NCBI GenBank assembly: GCA_003249555.1
Contig: QKIQ01000073.1
Location: forward strand, 1-47,861
Direction of reading: 5' to 3'
Origin: Clostridia bacterium
GTDB lineage: Bacteria > Bacillota > Clostridia > Christensenellales > SZUA-584
DNA length: 47,861 bases
Shown here piece after piece: positions 26,101 through 32,619 of the stretch. Each line of letters opens with the position of its first letter. Positions within the stretch are counted from its first letter, which is position 1. Below the pieces are notes generated by a model. It did not search any database, was not told the origin of the DNA, and saw only the letters and a list, made by a program, of their open reading frames with translations. The translations under genes and the position numbers were made by a program.

Positions 26101-28767
26101 TTCTTTTTCCGACATGTATTTGCCCTGCCGGATCAGCTCGCTGACGCGCTTTTCCACCTGCAGCCATTTCAAAAGGATAGTATCGTAGGGAACATACTCG
26201 GCGTTTTCCCGCTTGTAGGTGATGCCCTTGGAACCGTGCCATTCGTCAAAGCCCAGCCGCCCGCCGCCGCCCGTGCCGTACTCATGCTTGAGGAAGTCGG
26301 CCCGTTGTTTAGGATTGTGTCCTTCTAAAAAGTACGAGTAGATGCGAAACTTGCTGTGCTGGATGTTGCTGCCGCCGGTAAGGAGCCGGTCGATTTCATC
26401 GTTGGTAATGAACTGCTTGGGTTCAAGGGAGAAATCCGGGCTGGCAGAAAACTCGATCTGCGGGCGCAAAAGTCCGCGTAAACCGGTGAGGATTTCATCA
26501 TGGCGGCGGAACCGGAAGCGCATCAGGTCGGGATTCTCAGCATAACGCGCGGCAAAGGCTTCCACCTCGGTGATGAGTGTGGATACCGTTTCGCTGTCCT
26601 TTAGCAGCTCGCGGATTTGCGCGGTGTTGTCCGGGAAACCGCCGCGTCCGTTATATAGTTCAAGGATCGTAGGAATCAGGTTTTCGTCGCGGGCCTCCCG
26701 CGAAAAATCCTGTACCGTATGCCAGAGATGTTCGGCCAGCTCCTTGCGCTCGTTCTCCGGCGCGTTATCCAGCACGCTCTGAGGGACATAGCGCCCCGTG
26801 TCCAAAAGCTCGCGGATTCGCTTCGCGGCGTCCTCCCAGGTAATAAGGGTCGTGGCGCTCTGCGCCGTCCGGCCCATGCCGATACGGATACCGCTTTCAT
26901 CGAACCAGAGGGCATACGGGCTGACGCCAGAGAAAAAGCCCTTGCCGGAGGTGCCGTATTCCTCGCATAGAAACGCCGCGTTTTGCTCCAACGGGTAGTC
27001 CTTCGAGAACCATGCGCAGATGCGCTCCAGACAATACGGCTCGTTCCCGCCCAGGCACAGGGCTTCGTCAATAACGCTCTGCGGGATGGCGAACGTTCCC
27101 GCAAGAGATACCTGCTCATATGGCGTATCGCTCTCCACCGGGGATAAATCAAAAAGGGACATTTGCTGGCCTGATTGGGATTTCAGCGCCTTGATGTCCC
27201 TGTTGATATGGTATTCCTTTTTTTCTATGAGCTGCGCCGTCCACGCGGCGACGGTCTGCCATGAAAAAACGGCCTCGCTGCTGCGGGAAAGGTATGCGCC
27301 CTCCCACATGAGCAAACCGTCCTCTTGGGGCTTGAAGCCGACGCGCTTTTCGCCCACCAGGATTTCCGTATAACGGTCGGGATAAGCGGATTTGAGGTAT
27401 TCGGCGCGTTCGTTCTCGTCGGGATGAATGGAGAAGAACAGCGCGATCTGCTGCTTTTTGTATTTGAGGTCGTCGTCTTTATTGGCGATGACGCCCATGA
27501 TGAGCGTGTCATCTAAAAAAGCGGGCAGCTCATCGCTGTCCGCTTCTTCGGGGCCTTCGGTATTTAGCTGTAGATCAGCTCGTTCAGTATCGCTTCCTCT
27601 GCCGAGTGCCGGATGTTGTTCATCAGGCCCACCCATTTCATCTGATCGGTGGCTTTCATCGTCTCCGTCACGCCCTCGGCCTTCGCCATCTGCGGAACCA
27701 TCTGCTCCAGCCTCGTAAGCGCCGTCCGCTCGATCTCCATCAGGTGCGCGTTCAGCTTGCCCGATGTCAGAAGGTTCGTGTAGGTCACGCGGCGGTTCTC
27801 CTTGAGAAACTTCCTGCGCAGCAACGCGTACTTCCCAAGGTGTACCTCCGTCTCCTGCGGGGGCAGCAGGTTGGGCAGATTGTAGTCGCCCTCTTTGCGG
27901 TATGTCAGATTCATATGAAAAACTCCTTTCCGGCTCGCTGGTTTCCTGTTCATTTACAGGATAACCGACCTCTTGCGTTTTATCAACTGTGCGATTTTGC
28001 TGGCGTTCCCGCTTCTGGATGTTGCGGACGGTCAAGGCAATTTCCTTGAGCACCATTTCCGCCATATCGCTGGTGGCGATGCCCAGGGCGTTCACAGTTT
28101 CACGGGTGTCGAAGTTCAGTATAGGCGAAAAATCCACAAGCTCTGCGTACTGGTCGGCAGCATCGCCAAAACACCGCTCCAGCAGCATATATGACACGGA
28201 GGCTTCCAGCGCCTGCCTGAAATACACCTCCACATTAAATTCGTCCAATTCCTCCAGCAAGCTGTTCTCGCGGCAGTACATCAGCTCCCGAAAGTAGTCC
28301 TGATAGTTGTCTTCCACCACATTAGATACGATCTCCAAGATCGTATTGTCTAAAGCGCCGTTGTTTTTGACCTCACCGAAGGAGCCTTCAAGCGCCTCGA
28401 TGACCTCATCCTCATACCGTTCCTGCATCTCCCATATGGGCACCGGGCGGGAGAAGCGGCCGGCGTGGGTATCGGAAATATCGAAATAGTGCTTGAGTCG
28501 GGAGTTGCCCGTGTGGATATCGTCAAACACGGCGATGCCGATTGCGCCACGGTTGACCCACCGCCCGAGTTTTTTGTTCCAGTCCTCCAGTTCCAGTACC
28601 GCCCTGGCGTCCGGGCGCTGCGCGTAGATCAGCACCTGCTCGTCAAACCGGCATTTATAGTTGCGGCAGGCGCTGTGCAGAAAGGCCCGCCACGTCCCCT
28701 GCGAGAACGTAATTTCTTTAAGCGTCTGATGGTACAGCTCGGTGATCAGCTCATATTTTCGCGCCAT
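20101..28767 (-). CDS. Giant polyvalent protein: N6-DNA methylase plus SNF2 helicase
   Basis: This 2888-aa protein is the large SNF2/methylase typical of clostridial ICEs. In order: an ArdC-like N-terminal segment (about 10-90); a low-complexity linker rich in Gly, Asp, Glu and Ser (about 270-405), which overlaps tnpV in another frame; three similar roughly 85-residue modules (about 435-520, 570-660, 800-885); an N6-methylase with motif I EPACGVGNF near 1400 and motif IV GNVPFGDF near 1467; then an SNF2 helicase with Walker A EVGAGKT near 2090, the DEAH-like DESH box near 2253 and motif VI QRLGRIVRQG near 2580. It probably protects and remodels transferred DNA. ATG 28767 has AGGAGG 7 bases upstream. 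It ends in Asp-Tyr-Glu-Arg. Confidence 0.9.
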   Translation of the reverse strand: MARKYELITELYHQTLKEITFSQGTWRAFLHSACRNYKCRFDEQVLIYAQRPDARAVLELEDWNKKLGRWVNRGAIGIAVFDDIHTGNSRLKHYFDISDTHAGRFSRPVPIWEMQERYEDEVIEALEGSFGEVKNNGALDNTILEIVSNVVEDNYQDYFRELMYCRENSLLEELDEFNVEVYFRQALEASVSYMLLERCFGDAADQYAELVDFSPILNFDTRETVNALGIATSDMAEMVLKEIALTVRNIQKRERQQNRTVDKTQEVGYPVNEQETSEPERSFSYESDIPQRGRLQSAQPAAPAGDGGTPWEVRVAAQEVSQGEPPRDLHEPSDIGQAERAPDGDRADGAYEAGADGSADGEGRGRDGDDESHRSDEMGGPDEQHPALGRGSDTERADLQLNTEGPEEADSDELPAFLDDTLIMGVIANKDDDLKYKKQQIALFFSIHPDENERAEYLKSAYPDRYTEILVGEKRVGFKPQEDGLLMWEGAYLSRSSEAVFSWQTVAAWTAQLIEKKEYHINRDIKALKSQSGQQMSLFDLSPVESDTPYEQVSLAGTFAIPQSVIDEALCLGGNEPYCLERICAWFSKDYPLEQNAAFLCEEYGTSGKGFFSGVSPYALWFDESGIRIGMGRTAQSATTLITWEDAAKRIRELLDTGRYVPQSVLDNAPENERKELAEHLWHTVQDFSREARDENLIPTILELYNGRGGFPDNTAQIRELLKDSETVSTLITEVEAFAARYAENPDLMRFRFRRHDEILTGLRGLLRPQIEFSASPDFSLEPKQFITNDEIDRLLTGGSNIQHSKFRIYSYFLEGHNPKQRADFLKHEYGTGGGGRLGFDEWHGSKGITYKRENAEYVPYDTILLKWLQVEKRVSELIRQGKYMSEKELAYIPTYEKHELAREIQGFFLGLRQETPRPFPYGFDFYEAVKLIEPQLDDPARVEEIYQMMLPVWESTTQENRHYDFQKRAFEHMTAYRNGTFSLFGEKKGPAAIRAQAKEAPAPSPAQGVEVPAEREMPDYSDLAGRLIRFYQEFDPYDYRDNMELGETDEDAIATLEAQLQQEGARAGILETLQSFLDETDPEEEIAVDLELFIEELETLPPAADEETPALQFPENLVGQAVMLDGREFVVDRVDASIHTAFLRGTIPQDGMETPVVRHETTYFVRELLDQALAQAEMKEKIAAHLDKAGYVVSDELIDAGMEAYYEQGYTGYSDDIAAYIRAEYLTENEPIWEKVEGGKVARVRIDLMPEPQEVPAEKENVLAPPKPKRDRVLFSTLHPEIPAEQRNNYHITDPELGVGTPSEKFAANATAIRTLKRIENENRLATPEEQETFSRYVGWGGLADCFDERHGKYLELKSLLDEDEYAAARASSLTAFYTSPVIVEAMYKALSQMGFQTGNILEPACGVGNFIGMIPDSMADSKAYGVEIDSISGRIARQLYQNSSIAVDGFEKVEMPDSFFDVAIGNVPFGDFKVLDRRYDKHKWLIHDYFFGKALDKVRPGGIVAFITSKGTMDKENSAVRKYLAQRADLIGAIRLPDNAFKRNAGTEVTSDIIFLQKRDRMTDIEPDWVHLDTDENGIRMNRYFAAHPDMILGEMVMESTAFGMDSACKPYEGADLSEQLSEAVSNLHAEITDYEVDELEGDEDLSIPADPSVRNFSYTIVDGKIYFRENSRMHPVELSVTAENRIRGMIALRDCTRQLMAYQTEDYPEDMIRQEQARLGRLYDDYTRKYGLLCSRGNSLAFGEDSSYCLLCSLEVLDEEGNFLRKADMFTKRTIRPHVPVTSVDTGSEALAVSISEKARVDMEYMAQLSGKSEAELEAELTGVIFRDINCATDPDLIPKAFVDLEKFPFVTADEYLSGNVRKKLQMLRALETVLPAEEKNRLQTSITAMEAVQPEDLTAAEIGVRIGATWIPPEIYKQFMFELFDTGKSGRSRMNVLYSKYTGEWNITEKTSDFGNIKAVTTYGTKRISAYHILEQTLNLKDVRIFDTIIENGNEKRVLNKKETAIAQDRQELIKSRFSEWLWKDIDRREMLCRIYNDTFNSIRPREYDGQHITFSGMNPEIVLRRHQINAIAHVMYGGNTLLAHEVGAGKTYEMVGAAMESRRLGLCAKSLVVVPNHITEQWAGEWLQLYPSANILVATKKDFEAKNRRKFCSRIATGEYDAIIIGHSQFEKIPMSKERQEAILQRQIDELTFGIQEAKSEKAERYTIKQMEKTRKAIETKLERLNDQSRKDDVVTFEELGIDRVFIDESHYFKNLFLISKMRNVGGIAQTEAQKSSDLFMKCQYLDEITDGRGMVFATGTPISNSMVELYTIQRYLQYRTLQEMGLIHFDEWAANYGETITAIELSPEGTGYRAKTRFAKFYNLPELMSVFKQIADIQTADMLNLPVPKANFHTEVIKPSELQKEMVAGLAERAEAIRAGNVDPSVDNMLRITNDGRKLALDMRLMNPLAADDENNKTSACARNVYRIWEQSKGQRSAQLVFCDLSTPKSDGSFNIYDDLKRKLMENGIPEDEIAFIHDANTETRKAELFAKVRSGQVRVLMGSTQKMGAGTNVQDRLIALHDLDCPWRPSDLAQRLGRIVRQGNMNPEVEIFRYVTEGTFDSYLYQLVENKQKFIAQIMTSKTPLRAAEDVDETALNYAEIKALASGNPLIIEKCNLDMEVGKLNMLKANHLSQKYALEELVIRKYPESIRLLTERLAGYEQDIQLVAAHPKLPEQFPPMEIMGAAYDEKEPAGKAIIDACTKMTGSDAVFLGQYRGFSMVLAYDGPSNEYRLTLKGTLSHTAVLGADIYGNLTRIDNVLDGLTTKRDTVIAELDNTRVQLENAKTELAAPFSREAELSEKTARLKELNILLNMDEKDRSLVDAEPDEPVEKPQRNRDYER
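27564..27914 (-). CDS. tnpV: TnpV family protein nested in the SNF2/methylase gene (+1 frame)
   Basis: A complete 116-aa frame lies inside the giant gene on the same strand, shifted by one base. It has all TnpV hallmarks: start 'MNLTYRKEGDYNLPNLLPP', a middle with 'GKYALLRRKFLKENRR' and 'TNLLTSGKLNAHLMEIE', and the family ending 'WVGLMNN..AEEAILNELIYS'. ATG 27914 has AAAGGAG 8 bases upstream, an excellent ribosome site for a start inside another gene. In the host frame the same DNA encodes a disordered linker, as expected if the tnpV frame is the constrained one. TnpV was named from the Tn4451 transposon family; its molecular role is not firmly known. Confidence 0.85.
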   Translation of the reverse strand: MNLTYRKEGDYNLPNLLPPQETEVHLGKYALLRRKFLKENRRVTYTNLLTSGKLNAHLMEIERTALTRLEQMVPQMAKAEGVTETMKATDQMKWVGLMNNIRHSAEEAILNELIYS

Positions 28768-28779
28768 CTGCGGCACCTC

Positions 28780-29322
28780 CTATCGTTCATATGCTATTTC
28801 ACGCTGAGCCTTGAAAAAGGTCCAGCCGTATACGTCTCCGATTTTATCTCCCAGGCGCTCGGTGACGCGCTCAATATCCCAGCGTGTGGCATGACCATGG
28901 TAAACAAGGTCCTTCAGGTGTTCCACCTGTTCATCCGTGGCATTTTCTTTGACAGCGCGGTAAAGGTAGTAATTCGTGCCGTCATGATGGATCGCTTTGC
29001 AGCGCATGTCGCCCTTTGCGTCCACATACCACTCGTTATAGTCGCAGTCGGAAAACAGGCAATCCTTTACGTTGCCGCTTTCAACAACCTTGTACCCTGA
29101 AAAGCGTCCGTTCCAGAGCCCCAAATCAGCAAAGATGAGGATTTCACGGGGCATCTGGATATCGAGGTTCATCCGTTCATCGTCCAGATAGTCGGCGTTG
29201 ATTTCGTGCATGAGGGCCATGCGCTCATCCTCGCTCATGTCCGGGTGCTCCGCTTCCAGATCGCCGCGCCAATCCTCATAATCGAGAGCAATATCGCTCC
29301 ATATCATGTGCTTTGTTTCCAT
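28780..29322 (-). CDS. Conserved ICE protein (large-polyvalent-protein-associated type), unknown function
   Basis: This 180-aa acidic protein begins with 'IWSDIALDYEDWRGDLEAEHPDMS' and contains 'ADLGLWNGRFSGYK', 'WYVDAKGDMRCKAIHHDGTNYYLYR' and a C-terminal 'TERLGDKIGDVYG'. I recognise it as a recurring neighbour of the SNF2/methylase gene in clostridial ICEs; no activity is known and no catalytic motif is evident. It starts at ATG 29322 with AGGAGG 8 bases upstream. Its stop codon TAG is part of the next AGGAGG. It ends in Ala-Tyr-Glu-Arg. Confidence 0.78.
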   Translation of the reverse strand: METKHMIWSDIALDYEDWRGDLEAEHPDMSEDERMALMHEINADYLDDERMNLDIQMPREILIFADLGLWNGRFSGYKVVESGNVKDCLFSDCDYNEWYVDAKGDMRCKAIHHDGTNYYLYRAVKENATDEQVEHLKDLVYHGHATRWDIERVTERLGDKIGDVYGWTFFKAQREIAYER

Positions 29323-29334
29323 GCGCCGCGCCTC

Positions 29335-30024
29335 CTATCGTTCGTGATCCTTGTTTTTCGGCTGGTTCTTCTCAAGCGGCTCATAGGTCGCGCCGTTTTT
29401 CTCCATGATCTCGGCAAATTGGCAGATGTGGTACAGCTCTTTACCAACCTCCACGTGCGTGTCGTCGATATACCGGCAGGCTCGCTCCATCTTCTCACCC
29501 CAGGCGGCTGTTACCACGATCTTGCCGCCGTCCGGGACGCGAAACAGCTCCTTGTAGTGCAGGTCGATAAAGCGGATGCACTGCCGGGCCTTCTCGATGT
29601 TCCGGTCCAGCCATTTTGCCTGATAGCAGAAGCAGTAGAAATTATAGTCGCCCCGAACCGGGTTGCAGCGCAGCAGATAGGCGTGCTCCTGGGTATCCGT
29701 CCGAAATCCGTATTCGGTGGTGTAATTGCCGGTAAAAGCGCTTTCGGGATACCGCTGTTTGAACTCGCCCATGGCATAGCGGTCTTTCAAAAGCCCGTAT
29801 TCATCTGAGCGCAGGGCGTTTATTACATCATCAAACTCTGCCTTGAACGCATCCGTTTTCAGCCGGGGATTGTGCTCGTCCCAGGTTGTGTAAAACTCGT
29901 AGCCCTTGGAGCCGAAATCCCCCCGCAGGTGTCCGATGCTGCCGCACTGCATCCTGAGCTGCTGGCTCTGGCCATAGCTGTACTTGATTTCCTCGGGCGT
30001 CATGGCCCGGATGTTCAGTTCCAT
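29335..30024 (-). CDS. Conserved ICE protein of unknown function
   Basis: This 229-aa protein has 'MTPEEIKYSYGQSQQLRMQCGSIGHLRGDFG', 'GNYTTEYGFRTDTQEHAYLLRCNP' and a C-terminal 'CRYIDDTHVEVGKELYHICQFAE'. The same blocks occur together in homologues next to YodL-domain proteins. No enzyme motif is visible. ATG 30024 follows GAGAGGTGA of the preceding gene, so the ribosome site and stop codon overlap. It ends in Lys-Asp-His-Glu-Arg. Confidence 0.78.
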   Translation of the reverse strand: MELNIRAMTPEEIKYSYGQSQQLRMQCGSIGHLRGDFGSKGYEFYTTWDEHNPRLKTDAFKAEFDDVINALRSDEYGLLKDRYAMGEFKQRYPESAFTGNYTTEYGFRTDTQEHAYLLRCNPVRGDYNFYCFCYQAKWLDRNIEKARQCIRFIDLHYKELFRVPDGGKIVVTAAWGEKMERACRYIDDTHVEVGKELYHICQFAEIMEKNGATYEPLEKNQPKNKDHER

Positions 30025-30029
30025 ATCGT

Positions 30030-30842
30030 TCACCTCTCCAAATCTCTCTTTTTCGGCGGGAAATCTCGTTGAAAATCCCGTTCCTGATTCAAGCGCCGGT
30101 ACAGGTCCCGCACGGCGTCCGTGCGGCGGTCATAATAGTGGCCCCATTCACAGTTCTTGTTGTCCCGGCTGCTCTGCCATGTGACAAAGGGCTGGACGGC
30201 GCGTGGGTTTTCCGCCAGCACAAACGCCTTGTTGCCAATCGGGACGCTGACCGTAACGGTATAACCGGATATGGAGTTTCGCTCTGAAACGGGAAGCGTG
30301 TCCGGCTCCAGAAAACGCGGTACGGGTGCAAAACCGAAGGAGTCCACATAATGGGCGTTGGCGGCTCCACCCTTTAAGATGACCACCACATCGCTGACCG
30401 ACATGGAGCGCATCCTGCGCCCGAAAGGGCGTTCTCCAGCGTTGTGCAGGGAAAACAGATGCTCCAAAAACTGGTTCGGCGCAAGCATTCCGGCATAGGC
30501 CCGCGTGTAGTCCAGCGGCTGAAAGGCATTCCGTGCTTCCTCAAAGGAGCGGAACGCGTAGTCCGTTTGACGCGTGCTGCGTATCTGGTGGATTTCGTAC
30601 ATGCCGATGTCCTCGGGGCGCTGATCGCTCGGGGCAAACACCGCGCCCTTTTCCGCCTGCTCCTGCGCGAAGGTGCCGCGTTCATAAATGCAGCCGCCGA
30701 TATTCGTTTCGGCGGCGCTTACATATTTGCACGGATAGGTGGTTCTCTGTCCGTCAAAGGAAATGACGTGGATGCAGCTATCGTCGGGTATCCGAAACAG
30801 CTCACGCCCATACATATCGCTAAAAATAATCTCTTTTTCCAT
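30030..30842 (-). CDS. YodL-domain protein
   Basis: This 270-aa protein has a YodL-type domain at about residues 78-180 ('MYEIHQI', 'YAFRSFEEA', 'RRMRSMSVSDVVVI', 'YVDSFGFAPVPRFLE'). A C-terminal block 'KAFVLAENPRAVQPFVTWQ...WGHYYD' recurs in ICE polyvalent proteins. The function is unknown. ATG 30842 lies 4 bases after the upstream stop, with AAGGAGAG upstream. It ends in Asp-Leu-Glu-Arg, encoded by DNA that is also the ribosome site of the next gene. Confidence 0.82.
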   Translation of the reverse strand: MEKEIIFSDMYGRELFRIPDDSCIHVISFDGQRTTYPCKYVSAAETNIGGCIYERGTFAQEQAEKGAVFAPSDQRPEDIGMYEIHQIRSTRQTDYAFRSFEEARNAFQPLDYTRAYAGMLAPNQFLEHLFSLHNAGERPFGRRMRSMSVSDVVVILKGGAANAHYVDSFGFAPVPRFLEPDTLPVSERNSISGYTVTVSVPIGNKAFVLAENPRAVQPFVTWQSSRDNKNCEWGHYYDRRTDAVRDLYRRLNQERDFQRDFPPKKRDLER

Positions 30843-30845
30843 GGC

Positions 30846-31457
30846 TCATCTCTCCTTATCATTGCTTTTCTCAGGCGTTTGCTTGTCGGCCTGTAATGCG
30901 GCAAGGCGCTCCTTTGCCCATTCAGGGAGATGCTCCGGCTTTACCTCGCCCTGGATGTCACGTCGTTCCCACCGGGTATGCTTGCTATAATAAAGATTGG
31001 TGCAGAATACGGCGCTGCCGCGCGAGTTCGCGTGCGAACCAAAGCCGCCGGTCACCAGCACAAGCTGCCGATCCGCCGTCTGATACTCGCTTCTCAGCAC
31101 TCCGTCGCGTACCGCCACAACCTTACCCTCAATGCTCTGGCTCAGGTCGTTGGGGTAACACTGCTCGGCGGTAATCGGAGCCATGGGTACGGTCACAGCG
31201 GCGCGCTCCTTCTCCGCCTTTTCAATCTGCGCCGAAAGGCCGTCTACAAATATCCGCATGGCTTTCAGATAGTCGCTGGTTTCATCCCCGATGTATCGTT
31301 CATAGAAGTCGCCCTTGTCGCACCAGCCCGCAAAGTACCGGGTAGGCGCGCCCATATCCGGGTTTTCGCCAAACACGATTTCCTTATCGCCAATGTGGAT
31401 CGCATACAGGATTTCATATGCGCCTGCCAACCGCTTTTCATCGTTCATCATTTTCAT
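30846..31457 (-). CDS. Conserved ICE protein of unknown function
   Basis: This 203-aa protein starts 'YEILYAIHIGDKEIVFGENPDMGAPTRY' and contains 'YPNDLSQSIEGKVVAVRDGVLRSEYQTADRQLVLVTGGFGSHANSRGSAVFCTNLY', which resembles a recurring ICE block. The start is ambiguous: 31457 gives the longest frame, but a ribosome site is weak and a second ATG follows two codons later. It overlaps the end of the upstream gene by 20 bases. It ends in Asp-Lys-Glu-Arg. Confidence 0.75.
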   Translation of the reverse strand: MKMMNDEKRLAGAYEILYAIHIGDKEIVFGENPDMGAPTRYFAGWCDKGDFYERYIGDETSDYLKAMRIFVDGLSAQIEKAEKERAAVTVPMAPITAEQCYPNDLSQSIEGKVVAVRDGVLRSEYQTADRQLVLVTGGFGSHANSRGSAVFCTNLYYSKHTRWERRDIQGEVKPEHLPEWAKERLAALQADKQTPEKSNDKER

Positions 31458-31782
31458 ACTCGCTTTCCCGCATCATCAGCGCGCCAAACTGCGTAAAGGC
31501 GTACCATGAGGTGCGGTCAAAGGGGCTTTCTCCAAATTCACCGCGCACAATCACGCCCTGCTTCATCAGGCGCTCCAGCGCACGGCGTACCATGTTCTTT
31601 GTCAGGTACGGCATGATGGCGGTGAACATCATCTGACTTGACCGCATCCATGTCCTGCCCGCGAATAAACATCTTCCCGCGCGCTCGTTTGCCCAAATCT
31701 CATCCCAAATGTATTTCGCCACCAGCGACGCATGTATGCCGTAACGCCGTGCAAGGCTTGGGTTGAGCAAGTGATAGTACAT
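31438..31782 (-). CDS. Winged-helix-like conserved ICE protein
   Basis: This 114-aa protein has 'YYHLLNPSLARRYGIHASLVAKYIWDEI' and 'SSQMMFTAIMPYLTKNMVRRALERLMKQGVIVRGEF', which reads as a winged helix-turn-helix like those in replication-initiator or DnaD-like proteins. It may regulate the operon or take part in replication. ATG 31782 has AAAGGAGG 9 bases upstream and a leader hairpin before it. It ends in Asn-Asp-Glu-Arg. Confidence 0.72.
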   Translation of the reverse strand: MYYHLLNPSLARRYGIHASLVAKYIWDEIWANERAGRCLFAGRTWMRSSQMMFTAIMPYLTKNMVRRALERLMKQGVIVRGEFGESPFDRTSWYAFTQFGALMMRESEYENDER

Positions 31783-31815
31783 GACGCAATCCTCCTTTCG
31801 TTTCGATATGTAGAA

Positions 31816-31840
31816 AGGGCAGCTTCACATAGGCCGCCCT
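31816..31840 (-). promoter_or_regulatory. Leader hairpin before the winged-helix gene
   Basis: Arms 31816-31823 and 31833-31840 form an 8-bp stem (one G-U on the minus strand) with a 9-base loop, followed by TTCTAC. It lies about 15 bases upstream of the ribosome site. Confidence 0.45.
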
Positions 31841-31855
31841 GTGAGAATCGCCGGG

Positions 31856-31945
31856 CTATTTGTTTCTCTTGCGCAAACGCAGCCATATGGCCGCGCCCAC
31901 GATAAACGCCACCAGAGCAATTCCCAAAATCGCTTTGAGTTCCAT
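31856..31945 (-). CDS. 29-aa single-pass membrane peptide
   Basis: A short frame from ATG 31945, with AGGAGG 8 bases upstream, encodes one hydrophobic segment ('ILGIALVAFIVGAAIW') followed by a basic tail (LRLRKRNK) and stops at 31856. It starts 17 bases after the prepilin peptidase stop on the same strand. The strong ribosome site and clean membrane-plus-positive-tail design support a real gene. The function is unknown; it might belong to the pilus machinery. Confidence 0.65.
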   Translation of the reverse strand: MELKAILGIALVAFIVGAAIWLRLRKRNK

Positions 31946-31962
31946 CGACGTAACCTCCTTTT

Positions 31963-32421
31963 TCAGAGTAGTATGAAAGGATACAGATATCCGACTATCA
32001 CGGCGGTCCCCGCGCCCAAAGCCAGCACCGGCGCAAATGGAATGGTGTGCCTGAGTGTTCCATGCTTTCGCAGGGAATGGATCATGCAGGCAATAAGCAT
32101 TGGCAGCATAAGGGCAAAGGATATCAGGGTGCTCGCCAGCCCGAGATACAGCCCGATTCCCATGATGAGCTTCACATCGCCAGCGCCCATACCACCTTTT
32201 AACCAGACAATGAAGAACGGGATAGCCAATGCCAGCCCTGACAGATAGGGCCACCATGCGCTGCCGAATAGTCCGATCAGCACCGTATGCGCCAGCCCCA
32301 GGCTCATCAGCAGAACGACGTCTGTATTGGACACGGTGCGTGTGCGGATGTCTGTGTACGCGCACCGTGCGAGAAGGGCAATAAAAAAAGCATCCGTTAG
32401 GATGCCTAGGATGATACTCAT
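31963..32421 (-). CDS. A24 family (type IV) prepilin peptidase
   Basis: This 152-aa multi-pass membrane protein is the minimal (TadV/CpaA-like) prepilin peptidase. The two catalytic aspartates are visible: D24 in 'AYTDIRTRTVSN' and D82 in the G-x-G-D motif 'GMGAGD'. It lacks the N-terminal methylase domain of full PilD, as is normal for Tad systems. It would cleave the Flp-like pilin and the TadE-like proteins encoded to its right. The start has GAGGT about 9 bases upstream. It is separated from the rest of the pilus locus by the AT-rich cargo genes. Confidence 0.92.
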   Translation of the reverse strand: MSIILGILTDAFFIALLARCAYTDIRTRTVSNTDVVLLMSLGLAHTVLIGLFGSAWWPYLSGLALAIPFFIVWLKGGMGAGDVKLIMGIGLYLGLASTLISFALMLPMLIACMIHSLRKHGTLRHTIPFAPVLALGAGTAVIVGYLYPFILL

Positions 32422-32619
32422 ATTCAGTTACCTCATCAATAAATTGAAATTTGGCGGCTACGCATTAGGGCTGTCAACATTTATGAGCAAAAAGGAATGA
32501 GGCATTATGCTCATAATGGGCAGTCCAGCAACTCAACTAGACGATGCATTATATGGATAGAAACTGCTAACGCATTAATTAATCTGAATTGTGTCAACTA
32601 ATATTTCGTATCTTAAACC
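32422..32619. other. AT-rich intergenic region at the cargo border
   Basis: No gene is seen. It contains a 7-bp inverted repeat CATTATG/CATAATG (32503-32518), a copy of GCTCATAA-like sequence nearby, and two TTGACA hexamers on the minus strand without convincing -10 partners. The base composition changes here from the GC-rich ICE to the AT-rich cargo. Confidence 0.4.

Noticed and set aside
32461..32520. Possible insertion-sequence end near the cargo border
   Set aside because: Short inverted repeats are present, but there is no transposase, no matching end near 34930 and no target duplication visible.
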